From positions 84,356 to 148,355 of the forward strand of contig JBKBQT010000006.1 in the NCBI GenBank assembly GCA_046292445.1: 64,000 nucleotides of DNA. Reading direction: 5' to 3'. Below, piece by piece: positions 26,337-37,050 of this stretch (position 1 is the first letter of the stretch; each line of letters opens with the position of its first letter). The notes below the pieces were generated by a model. It saw only the letters and a program-made list of their open reading frames with translations, did not search any database and was not told the DNA's origin. Position numbers and translations under genes: made by a program. The stretch comes from CALIZF01 sp046292445. Lineage in GTDB: Bacteria; Pseudomonadota; Alphaproteobacteria; Rhodobacterales; Rhodobacteraceae.

Positions 26337-27998
26337 ATGCTTCGACAGTGCCCCTCGCCCTCCCGTGCCACGCGGTCGCTCGTCCTTGCAGGGGCAACGG
26401 TTCTGGCGGCGCTGAACCCGTCCGTCGCGCCGGCGCAGGGCTCGCCCATGGCGGCGGCGGGGGTGGCGTTGCAGGCAGGGCTGCCGCGCCTGGTGTCGCC
26501 GTTCCGGCAAGCGGTGGCGGCGGCGGTGGCGGAGGATCCCGTCCTGTCGGCCTTTTACCGCGGGCGGGACTATGCGCCGTTCTGGACCGGGGCCGAGGAT
26601 GCGCCGCGGCGCGCCGCGCTGATGGCGGCGCTGGCGGCGGCGCCGCTGCACGGGTTGCCGCTGCGCGATGGCGAGGCGCTGCGGTCGGCCTTTGCCGCCG
26701 CGCGCAGCGAGGGCGACCGCGGGCGGCTCGACGTGGCGATGACGCGGGCCTTCCTGCGCCATGTGCGCGCCGCGCGCGCCGGGGTGCTCGTGCCGCGCCA
26801 GATCGACCCCGGACTGCTGCGCGAGGTGGCGCCGCCCGATCCGGCCGAGACGCTGGAGGCCTTTGCCGCGGCGGCCGAACCGGCGGCGTTCCTGCGCGCG
26901 CTGATGCCGGCGACGGAGGAATACGCCCGGCTGGTGCGGGCGCGCATGACGCTCGTTTCGGTCGCGGCGCAGGGTGGATGGGGCCCGGCGGTGCCGTCCG
27001 GCGCGCTGCGCCCGGGCGACACGGGGCCCGGCGTGATCGCGCTGCGCGACCGTCTTGTGCGGATGGGCTATCTCGCGCCGACCGCCGCGGCCGATTATGG
27101 CCCGGCGCTGACCGCGGCGGTGCAGGCGGTGCAGTTTGCCCATGGCCTGACCCCGGACGGCGTTGCGGGCGAGGCGACGATCGCGGCGATCAACGTGCCG
27201 CTGGCCGACCGGCTCGGCGCGATCGCGGTGGCGATGGAGCGCGAGCGCTGGCTGGGCGCCGACCGCGGCGCGCGGCACATCTGGGTCAACCTCGCGGATT
27301 TTTCCGCCAAGGTGATCGACGACGGCAAGGTGACCTTCGCGACCAAGGCGGTGATCGGCGCGACGCTGGCCGAGAAGAACACGCCCGAATTCAGCCGGTT
27401 GATGACCTATATGGAGGTCAATCCCGACTGGACGGTGCCGCCGGGGATCATCCGGCGCGACTACCTGCCCAAGCTCCAGTCGAACCCCAACGCGCTCGGC
27501 CATCTGCAGGTCGTGGACGCGCGCGGGCGCGTGGTGCCGCGCGACCAGATCGACTTTGCCGCCTATTCGGCGCGCAACTTTCCGTTCAACCTGCGCCAGC
27601 CGCCGGGCGCGACCAATGCGCTCGGCCGCGTCAAGTTCATGTTCCCCAACCCGTGGTCGATCTACCTGCACGACACGCCCGAGCGGCATCTCTTCGCGCG
27701 CGAAAGCCGGGCCTATTCGTCGGGCTGCGTGCGGCTGAACGATCCGTTCGATTTCGCCTATGTCCTGCTGGCCCGGCAGGAGGCCGATCCGCGCGCCGCC
27801 TTTCACCGTGTGCTCGACAGCGGGCGGCAGGAACGCATCTTCCTGGCCGAGCCGGTGCCCATTCACCTCGATTATCGCACCGCCTTTACCGGCACCAAGG
27901 GCGAGCTGCATTTTCGCCGCGACATCTACGGGCGCGACGGCGCGATCCTGGCGGCGCTCGTGAAGGCGGGCGTCGACCCGGCGGCGATGCCGCGCTGA
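26337..27998 (+). CDS. YcbB/LdtD-like L,D-transpeptidase
   Basis: A 553-aa periplasmic murein enzyme forming 3-3 crosslinks between meso-diaminopimelate residues. Signal peptide about 1-35; N-terminal scaffold domain with FYRGRDYAPFW; peptidoglycan-binding helical repeat near 225-285 (LRPGDTGPGVIALRDRLV, YGPALTAAVQAVQ); YkuD catalytic domain with His in YLHDTPE and the nucleophile Cys464 in YSSGCVRL. AAGGA sits 5-6 bases before the ATG at 26337, which decides the start over an upstream in-frame codon. Divergent from the matching endopeptidase gene and followed after 74 bases by an ACP gene. Confidence 0.92.
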   Translation: MLRQCPSPSRATRSLVLAGATVLAALNPSVAPAQGSPMAAAGVALQAGLPRLVSPFRQAVAAAVAEDPVLSAFYRGRDYAPFWTGAEDAPRRAALMAALAAAPLHGLPLRDGEALRSAFAAARSEGDRGRLDVAMTRAFLRHVRAARAGVLVPRQIDPGLLREVAPPDPAETLEAFAAAAEPAAFLRALMPATEEYARLVRARMTLVSVAAQGGWGPAVPSGALRPGDTGPGVIALRDRLVRMGYLAPTAAADYGPALTAAVQAVQFAHGLTPDGVAGEATIAAINVPLADRLGAIAVAMERERWLGADRGARHIWVNLADFSAKVIDDGKVTFATKAVIGATLAEKNTPEFSRLMTYMEVNPDWTVPPGIIRRDYLPKLQSNPNALGHLQVVDARGRVVPRDQIDFAAYSARNFPFNLRQPPGATNALGRVKFMFPNPWSIYLHDTPERHLFARESRAYSSGCVRLNDPFDFAYVLLARQEADPRAAFHRVLDSGRQERIFLAEPVPIHLDYRTAFTGTKGELHFRRDIYGRDGAILAALVKAGVDPAAMPR

Positions 27999-28072
27999 TC
28001 CCGCCGCCCCTTGCGGGGCAGGGGGCATCCGGTCCATAGCGTGCCGCGGACACTGGCAGCGGGGGCAGCATC

Positions 28073-28339
28073 ATGGCCGAGAGCGTGCGGGATCGGGTGA
28101 TCGCGATCATCGCCGAACAGGCGGTGCTCGAGGTGTCGGACGTCAAGCCCGAGATGAGCCTCGAGGATCTCGGGATCGACAGCCTCGGACTCGTGGAATC
28201 GATCTTCGCGATCGAGGAGGCGTTCGACATCAGCGTGCCCTACAACGCCAACGACCCCGCCCAGTCCGAATTCGACATCTCCTCGGTCGAGGCGATCATC
28301 CGCGCGGTCGAGGGCCTCGTCGCCGCGAAACCGGCATGA
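28073..28339 (+). CDS. Acyl carrier protein (NodF/AcpXL-like, not the main AcpP)
   Basis: An 88-aa carrier with the phosphopantetheine site LGIDSLGLVE (Ser37). The C-terminal part (VPYNANDPAQSEFDISSVEA) has an insertion relative to standard AcpP and resembles the specialised carriers such as NodF. Its last 4 bases overlap the start of a dedicated ketosynthase gene, so the pair is translated together. In rhizobia NodF works with NodE to elongate special acyl chains; here the product is unknown. GGGGGC lies upstream as ribosome binding site. Confidence 0.9.
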   Translation: MAESVRDRVIAIIAEQAVLEVSDVKPEMSLEDLGIDSLGLVESIFAIEEAFDISVPYNANDPAQSEFDISSVEAIIRAVEGLVAAKPA

Positions 28340-29544
28340 GGCGCGTCGTCATCACCGGTGCGGGCACGGTGAACGCGCTGGCCGACAGCGTGCCCGGCAC
28401 CTATGAGGCCTTTCGCGAGGGACGCTGCGGCATTGCCGAGATCGAGGTGCGCGACAAGGAACGGCTCGGCATCCGTATCGGCGGTCAGGTCAAGGGCTGG
28501 GACGAGGGCGCGCATTTCAACCGCCAGCAGATCGCCCTTTACGACCGGTTCACCCAGTTCACGCTGCATGCCGCGCGCGAGGCGATCGCGCAGTCGGGCA
28601 TCGATTTCTCGGATCAACTCGGCCTGGCCGCGGGCGTCGTGCTCGGCACCGCCGGGGGCGGGGTCACCACCTGGGACGAAAACTATCGCGCCGTCTATGA
28701 AGAGGGCAAGAACCGCGTCCATCCCTTCGTCGTGCCGCGCCTGATGAACAACGCGGCGGCAAGCCATGTCAGCATGGAATGGAACCTGCGCGGGCCGTCC
28801 TTCACGGTCGCCACCGCCTGCGCCAGTTCCAACCATGCGATGGGGCTGGCGTTCCAGATGGTGCGGTCCGGGGCGGCGCAGGCAATGGTCACGGGCGGGT
28901 CGGAATCCATGCTGTGCTTCGGCGGGATCAAGGCCTGGGAAGGGCTGCGGGTCATGTCGAAATCCGCCTGCCGGCCGTTCAGCGCGAACCGCGACGGCAT
29001 GGTGCAGGGCGAGGGCGCGGCGGTGTTCGTGTTCGAGGACTACGATCATGCCCGGGCCCGCGGCGCGCCGATGCTGGCCGAGGTGGTCGGGTTCTGCATG
29101 ACCTCGGATGCGGCCGATATCGTGATGCCTTCGGCGCAGGGGGCCGAGCGGGCGATCACCGGTGCCTTGCGCGATGCGCGGCTGAGCCCCGAGGATGTCG
29201 GTTACATCAACGCCCATGGCACCGGCACGGCGGCCAATGACAAGACCGAATGCGCCGCCGTCGCCCATGCCTTCGGTCATCACGCCGACCGGCTGATGAT
29301 CAGCTCGACCAAGGCGATGCACGGGCATTGCATCGGCGGGACGGGGGCGGTGGAGCTTCTGGCCTGCCTCATGGCGCTTGGCGAGGGCGTGATCGCGCCC
29401 ACCATCGGCTATGAGGAGCCCGACCCGGAATGCGCGCTAGACGTGGTGCCCAATGTCGCGCGCGAGGCGCGGGTGGAGGCGGCGCTGTCGAACGCCTTTG
29501 CCTTCGGCGGCCTCAACGCGGTGATCGCGCTGCGCCGCGTCTGA
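28336..29544 (+). CDS. Beta-ketoacyl-ACP synthase (FabF/NodE-like)
   Basis: Condensing enzyme of 402 aa with the Cys-His-His triad: Cys162 in TACASSNHAMG, His294 in NAHGTGT, His331 in MHGHCIGGTG. The last motif differs from the usual GHLLGAAG by Cys-Ile and Gly-Thr substitutions. The N-terminus MRRVVITGAGTVNALADSV and the active-site neighbourhood are closer to NodE-type synthases than to housekeeping FabF. No dehydratase, ketoreductase or enoyl reductase gene accompanies it, so it must borrow those from the general pathway. Translationally coupled to the upstream ACP. Confidence 0.9.
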   Translation: MRRVVITGAGTVNALADSVPGTYEAFREGRCGIAEIEVRDKERLGIRIGGQVKGWDEGAHFNRQQIALYDRFTQFTLHAAREAIAQSGIDFSDQLGLAAGVVLGTAGGGVTTWDENYRAVYEEGKNRVHPFVVPRLMNNAAASHVSMEWNLRGPSFTVATACASSNHAMGLAFQMVRSGAAQAMVTGGSESMLCFGGIKAWEGLRVMSKSACRPFSANRDGMVQGEGAAVFVFEDYDHARARGAPMLAEVVGFCMTSDAADIVMPSAQGAERAITGALRDARLSPEDVGYINAHGTGTAANDKTECAAVAHAFGHHADRLMISSTKAMHGHCIGGTGAVELLACLMALGEGVIAPTIGYEEPDPECALDVVPNVAREARVEAALSNAFAFGGLNAVIALRRV

Positions 29545-29593
29545 GGGGGCCGCGTCTGAGTGGGCCGGGTCTGAGAGGCCCGGTCTGAGAGGG
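29535..29593 (+). repeat. About four tandem copies of a 15-bp unit over the ketosynthase stop codon
   Basis: Units beginning at 29535, 29550, 29565 and 29580, each close to CCGCGTCTGAGNGGG; the last copy is one base short. The first unit contains the ketosynthase stop codon, so each later unit repeats a TGA-containing tail. Looks like recent replication slippage. Confidence 0.75.
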
Positions 29594-29614
29594 CCGCCCC
29601 GGATGCGGGGCGGC
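29593..29614. terminator. GC hairpin between convergent ketosynthase and IalB-like genes
   Basis: GCCGCCCC paired with GGGGCGGC around a 6-base loop. It lacks a T run, so it is a weak or factor-assisted terminator at best; position between convergent stops supports the role. Confidence 0.5.
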
Positions 29615-29619
29615 GGCGG

Positions 29620-30327
29620 TCAGGGCGCGGCGGGCGCGGTCGCTGCGGCGGCGGCCTTGGCGGCGGCATCGGCGGCCGCGTTCGCCTTGTTCACCGCCTC
29701 GAACCCGGCCGTGAAGCCGCGCAGCGAGATGTCGATGACCACCTGCTGGTCGGGCGCGAGCGCCGGCACGATGATCATCGTCGCCTTGCTGCCGCGCCGG
29801 AAGGCCGCAATCTCCTCGGCCGTGAAGCCGACCCGCGCCACGCAACCGAGTGCGGCGCAGAAGGTGAAGGGATAGCGCTTGGCCTGCCCGCTGTCGACGC
29901 GGATGGTGACCTGCGCCGGCAGGAAGGTTTCGAGCGGGGTGATGATGCTCGATCCGGCCACCGCGCCGCCGGGCGTGCCGGGCGGCAGGCCGAAGAGGCT
30001 GATCTCGGCGACGGTATTGCCCGACTGGTCCTTGAGCAGCTGGTAGAGCTCGCAGGGATCGGCCTCGAGTTCGGTCTTGAAACAGGTCTGCTGCCAGTCG
30101 CCGAACTCGGCCGCGACATAGTTGGTCCCCGCCGGCGATTCGTCGTCCACCACCTCGCCGAGCGACAGGTCGGTCGCTGCCGTCGGCGGCAGCGCGGGCA
30201 CGTCGGCCTGCGCCCCGGTGGCGGGACGCGGGGCGGGTGCCGGCGTCTGCGCGAAGGCGCCGAGGGCAAGGGACAGCGCAGCGACTGCGGCGAGCGGTGC
30301 CGCAAGCACGGAACGGATATGGGACAT
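29620..30327 (-). CDS. Invasion-associated locus B (IalB) family protein
   Basis: A 235-aa secreted protein: signal peptide residues 1-27 (SVLAAPLAAVAALSLALGAF, cut near AFA), a Pro/Ala-rich linker, then the IalB domain with EFGDWQQTCFKTE, CELYQLL, and FCAALGCVARVGF (four conserved cysteines), and an Ala-rich C-terminus. IalB proteins are common in alphaproteobacteria including non-pathogens; the name comes from Bartonella. Periplasmic or outer-surface location is expected, function unclear. Start at 30327 places the signal peptide at the N-terminus; the upstream in-frame codons do not. Confidence 0.85.
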   Translation of the reverse strand: MSHIRSVLAAPLAAVAALSLALGAFAQTPAPAPRPATGAQADVPALPPTAATDLSLGEVVDDESPAGTNYVAAEFGDWQQTCFKTELEADPCELYQLLKDQSGNTVAEISLFGLPPGTPGGAVAGSSIITPLETFLPAQVTIRVDSGQAKRYPFTFCAALGCVARVGFTAEEIAAFRRGSKATMIIVPALAPDQQVVIDISLRGFTAGFEAVNKANAAADAAAKAAAAATAPAAP

Positions 30328-30452
30328 AAGAGGCTTCCGGTCAGAGACGTGTCGGCCCGCTCTAGCACGGGTCTGCCGGAGTGTCAGGCCGAAACGCACT
30401 GTAAACGGCGGCAGGCGGCGGCAACCTGTTCCGCGGCGATCCGCCCAGCAGA

Positions 30453-30478
30453 AAAGGGCCCGGGATCGGACCCTTTTC
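30453..30478. terminator. Short imperfect hairpin, possible bidirectional terminator
   Basis: AAAGGGCCC and its partner GGACCCTTT pair with one mismatch across a small loop; a run of T follows on both strands because the stem ends in A/T. No obvious CDS ends here, so it may stop antisense or small-RNA transcription. Confidence 0.35.
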
Positions 30479-30586
30479 CCGTTTCTTGTAGGCTCCCTGT
30501 CGGACCGGCCGACGATCCCGAGAGGCTAGGGGCGTTGCCGCGTGTCGTCAACCGGGAAATCGGTCCCGGAAGCAGCGGAAAAGATG

Positions 30587-30700
30587 AAAAAAAGGCCGCG
30601 CCCTTGCAAGGCGCGGCCAGTCAGACAGGGAGGAAGTACCGCCCGCGCACCGCCACAATGCGCCGGGCCAGTTGAGGATGGCAGGCAGGTGTTAACGCTG
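30587..30700 (-). ncRNA. Candidate small RNA with intrinsic terminator (5' end approximate)
   Basis: On the minus strand the sequence ends in GGCCGCGCC, loop TTGCAAG, GGCGCGGCC (30594-30618) followed by seven T residues (30593-30587), a textbook Rho-independent terminator. No minus-strand CDS lies upstream of it: the divergent HerA-like gene starts at 30742. Before the terminator come a small stem (GCGCA with TGCGC) and an unpaired pyrimidine-rich segment TACTTCCTCCCTGTCTGAC, which is complementary to Shine-Dalgarno-type sequence. This stem, CU-rich loop, terminator layout is typical of trans-acting Hfq-type RNAs. The promoter and 5' end are not clear; about 100 nt is assumed. Confidence 0.55.
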
Positions 30701-30741
30701 TATTGTCGGGCCGCGCGGCAAGGGCATGAAACGGGGGCGTG

Positions 30742-32298
30742 ATGGCGGACGAGGCGATTTTCGTGGGCGGCGGGGGCGAGGGCTACGGCTCGCCGCAGCA
30801 CCTGCTGCTCAAGTTCGGCAACCGCCACGGGCTGATCGCCGGGGCGACCGGCACGGGCAAGACGGTGACGCTGCAGGTCCTGGCCGAGGGGTTCTCGGCC
30901 GCGGGGGTGCCGGTGTTCCTCGCCGATGTGAAGGGCGATCTGGCAGGGCTGGGCTTGCCCGGATCGCCCGAGGGCAAGCTGCACGCCGCCTTTGCCGCGC
31001 GCGCCCGCACGATCGGGCTGGACCTCGACTATCGCGCCTTCCCGGTGACGTTCTGGGACATCTGGGGCCAGCAGGGCCATCCGATCCGCGCGACGGTGTC
31101 CGAGATGGGGCCGCTGCTGCTGGCGCGGATGCTCGATCTGACCGAGGCGCAGGAAGGCGTGCTCAACATCGCCTTCCGCCTTGCCGACGACGAGGGGCTG
31201 CCGCTGCTCGACTTCAAGGATCTGACCGCGATCCTCGGCTTTGTCGCGCAGAACGCCCGCGGCATCGCGCAGAGCTGGGGCCATGTATCGCCCGCCAGCG
31301 TCGGGGCGATCCAGCGCAAGCTGCTGGTGCTGGAAAACGACGGCGGCGCGGCTTTGTTCGGCGAGCCGGCGCTGGATATCGCCGATCTGATGGCCCGCGA
31401 CGATGCGGGCGCGGGGCGGATCAACATCCTCGCCGCCGACCGGCTGATGCTGTCGCCGCGGCTTTATGCGACCTTCCTTCTGTGGCTGCTGTCGGAGCTG
31501 TTCGAGACCTTGCCCGAGGTCGGCAATCCCGACCGGCCGCGGCTCGTGTTCTTCTTCGACGAGGCGCATCTGTTGTTCAACGGCGCGCCCAAGGCGCTGA
31601 TCGACAAGATGGAGCAGGTCGCGCGGCTGATCCGGTCCAAGGGGGTGGGGGTCTATTTCGTCACCCAGAACCCGGGCGACGTGCCCGATACCGTGCTCGG
31701 CCAGCTCGGCAACCGGGTGCAGCATGCCCTGCGCGCCTATACCGCGCGCGACCAGCGCGATCTGCGGCTCGCGGCGCAGAACTATCGCGCCAACCCGCGT
31801 TTCTCGACCGAGGCGGCGATCCGCGATGTCGGCACCGGCGAGGCGGTGACGTCGTTCCTGGCGGAACGCGGCGCGCCGGGCATGGTGGAGCGCACGCTGA
31901 TCCGCCCGCCGGCCGCCCGTCTCGGCACGATCGCGCCGGCCGAACGCGCGGCGCTGATCGCCGCCTCGCCGCTCGCCGGGCGCTACGACCGGGTGGTGGA
32001 CAGCGACAGCGCGCATGAAATGCTCGCCCGCCGCGCCGAGGCCGCCGCGCGCGCGGCCGCCGCCGAGGCGCAGCAGGCCGCGGCCGCGGCCCGCCCGCCC
32101 GAGGCCGGGCGCGAATTCAACGCCGCCCGCCGCTACAGCCCGACCGAACGCGCCGGCCGCCCGGCTTCCGCCCCCCGCGCGCGCAGTTCGGACAGCGTCA
32201 CCGACGCCTTCGCCAAGTCCTTCGCCCGCCAGCTTGGAACGCGCTCGGGGCAGGCGCTGGTGCGCGGGGTGCTCGGCGGGCTGTTCAAGGCCCGGTAA
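30742..32298 (+). CDS. HerA-like/DUF853 ATPase
   Basis: FtsK/HerA-superfamily ATPase of 518 aa, family formerly DUF853 (E. coli YjgR type). Walker A GATGTGKT is near residues 35-42, Walker B VFFFDEAH near 270-277, and a sensor VYFVTQNP near 305. The C-terminal 80 residues are Ala/Arg-rich and less conserved. These proteins are annotated as helicase-like; the real role is unknown. ATG at 30742 is preferred to the GTG one codon upstream given the GGGGG spacing. It is transcribed towards the histidine kinase gene. Confidence 0.9.
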   Translation: MADEAIFVGGGGEGYGSPQHLLLKFGNRHGLIAGATGTGKTVTLQVLAEGFSAAGVPVFLADVKGDLAGLGLPGSPEGKLHAAFAARARTIGLDLDYRAFPVTFWDIWGQQGHPIRATVSEMGPLLLARMLDLTEAQEGVLNIAFRLADDEGLPLLDFKDLTAILGFVAQNARGIAQSWGHVSPASVGAIQRKLLVLENDGGAALFGEPALDIADLMARDDAGAGRINILAADRLMLSPRLYATFLLWLLSELFETLPEVGNPDRPRLVFFFDEAHLLFNGAPKALIDKMEQVARLIRSKGVGVYFVTQNPGDVPDTVLGQLGNRVQHALRAYTARDQRDLRLAAQNYRANPRFSTEAAIRDVGTGEAVTSFLAERGAPGMVERTLIRPPAARLGTIAPAERAALIAASPLAGRYDRVVDSDSAHEMLARRAEAAARAAAAEAQQAAAAARPPEAGREFNAARRYSPTERAGRPASAPRARSSDSVTDAFAKSFARQLGTRSGQALVRGVLGGLFKAR

Positions 32299-32461
32299 GC
32301 GCGACACCGTGAGGACCACCCCGTGAGGCGCGGTTAATGGCTTGTTCAGCACCTGCCGCTAACCACAGGTGCCGAACGCCCAGCAACGGAGACAGCGGCA
32401 TGGCCCGCCCGCGCCCGCCCCGATGCGGCCCGCCCGGCTGCTTGCCCGGGGGGCCTGCGGC

Positions 32462-35083
<2,622 letters not shown>

Positions 35084-35119
35084 GACCCGGCCGCGGGTGG
35101 CGGCCCGCGGTGCGGCTGC

Positions 35120-35444
35120 GCGACCGGTCGCGGGTGGCGACGCGGATCGGGATGCCGTCGTTCCGGTCCCGGCTGCCCGCGCATCAGGCGTTGAAGGGGC
35201 CGGACGCAAAGGCCTCGATGGTCAGGCGGGGGGCATGGTCGGCGACGCTTCGAATGGTGACGACCGTGACCTCGACCCCCGGATCGGCCCGCGCCGCCGC
35301 GATGGGCGCGGCGATGCGCGCCTCGGCGGCAGGGTCGAGCACGCCCGCGAGGGTGCTGATCGCTGTCCGGGGCGCCGGCCAATCCTGCGCCGCCGCAGCG
35401 CCGGCGCGCATCCCGATGCAGAGCGCGACCAGCGCCCGGATCAT
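35120..35444 (-). pseudogene. Decayed TPM-domain protein gene
   Basis: Starts at ATG 35444, overlapping the PLP decarboxylase stop by 4 bases, with a signal-peptide-like N-terminus and the beginning of a TPM domain (GVLDPAAEARIAAPI, VEVTVVTIRS, LTIEAFASGPFNA). A TGA at 35186-35184 falls where TPM proteins have the conserved Trp after FN. Reading through it gives RDRNDGIPIRVATRDRS, the expected continuation (consensus RNDG...LVA..DR). The rest of the gene is missing at the junction with the kinase gene. Hence a pseudogene with a premature stop and a lost 3' end. Confidence 0.75.
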
Positions 35445-36832
35445 GCCGCGCCCGTCAGATCGCGCACCACCCGTTCGACCGTCATCACGTCATCCTCGGT
35501 GCAGTCGAACTGCCCGACCTGCACCCGGATCGCGAACTGCCCCGCATGGCGCGTCTGGGTCAGATACACCCGCCCGTCGTCGTTGATCGCCGCTAGCAGC
35601 GCCTCGGTCGCCGCATCCCCCGCCGCGAGCGCGAAGGTGAACAGCGACAGCGACGGCCGCGTGACGATCACCACCCCCGGCACCGCCGCCAGCGCATCGC
35701 ACAGCCGCCCGGCCCAGGCCACATGGTTGCGGATGCGCGCCCGCAGCCCCTCCAGCCCGTAGGCCCGCAGAACGAACCACAGCTTGAGCGCGCGGAAGCG
35801 CCGCCCGAGCGGCACCGTCCATTCGTTGAAGTTCACGATCGCGTCCTGCCCGGGCGTCTCGAGATAGGCCGGCCGCAGGCCGAGCGTGCGGATCTGCGCC
35901 ATCGGATCGGCCAGATACTGCACCGCGCAATCGAACTGCGCGCCGAGCCACTTGTGCGGGTTGAGCACGACCGAATCCGCCCCATCCACCCCGGCCCAGA
36001 GGTCCCGGAACTCGGGGCAGATCATGGCAGGCCCCGCCCAGGCCGCATCGACATGGACCGGCACGCCCGCGCCCCGGGCCACGGCGACCGCATCGGCAAT
36101 GGCATCGAACGCCCCGACCGAGGTGCCCCCCGCCACCAGCACCACGCCGGCCGGCAGATGTCCCGCCGCCCGGTCGGCCGCGATGGCACCCGCGAGCGCG
36201 CCGGGGCGCAGCGCGAGGCGCGCGTCGGTCGGGATGCGCACGAGGTTGTCCTGCCCGATCCCGGCGATCCGCACCGCCTTGTCCACCGAGGAATGCGCCT
36301 GTTCGCTGACATAGATGCGCAGCCTCGGCGCCCCCGACAGCCCGTCGCGGTTGCCGGCCCAGTCGAGCGCGCGTTCCCGCATCGTCAGGATCGCCGACAG
36401 CGTCGCCGTCGTCGCGCTGTCATGGATCGTGCCGGTGAAATGCCCTCCGAGGCCGAGCGCCCCCTGCAGCCAGCGCAGCACGACCTGTTCAAGCTCGGTC
36501 GCCGCCGGGGCGGTCTGCCAGAGCATCGCCTGCGCGGCCATCGCATTGGCCAGTTGCTCGGCCAGCATCGAGGCGGGGGCGGCATTGGCCGGGAAATAGG
36601 CGAAGAACCGCGGATGCTGCCAATGCGTCATCGCGGGGGGGATCAGCCGCTCGAAATCGGCCCAGATCGCCGCCATCGGCTCGGGCGCCTCGGGGGCATT
36701 GTCGGGCAGGGCAGCGGCGAGCGCACCCGGCGCGCCCCGTGCCCGAACGGGGCGGTCGCGCAGACCGGCGTGATAGGCATGCGCCCAGTCGGCCGCCCGT
36801 TTCGACCAGTCGCGCAAGTCGTCGTGATCCAT
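35441..36832 (-). CDS. Group II PLP-dependent amino acid decarboxylase family protein
   Basis: A 463-aa fold-type I pyridoxal phosphate enzyme of the aromatic amino acid/glutamate decarboxylase group. THWQHPRFFAYFPAN near residues 67-81 is the group signature; HVDAAWAG holds the ring-nitrogen Asp; the Schiff-base Lys is in LNPHKWLG. Products would be amines from aromatic or similar amino acids; specificity is not readable. GGAGGG precedes the ATG at 36832. The decayed TPM gene follows with a 4-base overlap, so it was once an operon partner. Confidence 0.9.
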   Translation of the reverse strand: MDHDDLRDWSKRAADWAHAYHAGLRDRPVRARGAPGALAAALPDNAPEAPEPMAAIWADFERLIPPAMTHWQHPRFFAYFPANAAPASMLAEQLANAMAAQAMLWQTAPAATELEQVVLRWLQGALGLGGHFTGTIHDSATTATLSAILTMRERALDWAGNRDGLSGAPRLRIYVSEQAHSSVDKAVRIAGIGQDNLVRIPTDARLALRPGALAGAIAADRAAGHLPAGVVLVAGGTSVGAFDAIADAVAVARGAGVPVHVDAAWAGPAMICPEFRDLWAGVDGADSVVLNPHKWLGAQFDCAVQYLADPMAQIRTLGLRPAYLETPGQDAIVNFNEWTVPLGRRFRALKLWFVLRAYGLEGLRARIRNHVAWAGRLCDALAAVPGVVIVTRPSLSLFTFALAAGDAATEALLAAINDDGRVYLTQTRHAGQFAIRVQVGQFDCTEDDVMTVERVVRDLTGAA

Positions 36833-37050
36833 CCTGCCCTCCGCCGCTGGCGCATCAAGGCACGGGGACCCGGTCGGGGCAAGCAGGCGCGAAAACCGCT
36901 GGACAGGATCGCGGGCCGGTGCCATCACGGCGCCATGAGGACGCGCTTCGCCACCACCGCTTGCATTACCGGCTGACACCGTCAGGCGGGCCGTTCCCCT
37001 TCCACCCGATGAACGCACCCCGCCGTGGCAGGCCCGCCCGGAGGGAACCC

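Larger units (their letters stand above)
30328..30741. other. Intergenic region, 414 bases, with two hairpins
   Basis: Between the divergent IalB-like and HerA-like genes. It contains the promoter regions of both, a short bidirectional hairpin at 30453-30478, and the candidate small RNA with its minus-strand terminator at 30587-30700 described separately. No CDS seen. Confidence 0.6.

Noticed and set aside
32345..32376. Hairpin GCACCTG/CAGGTGC in the leader of the 7TM kinase gene
   Set aside because: Seven base pairs without a T run or alternative pairing; could be chance in GC-rich DNA, so no attenuator or riboswitch is claimed.
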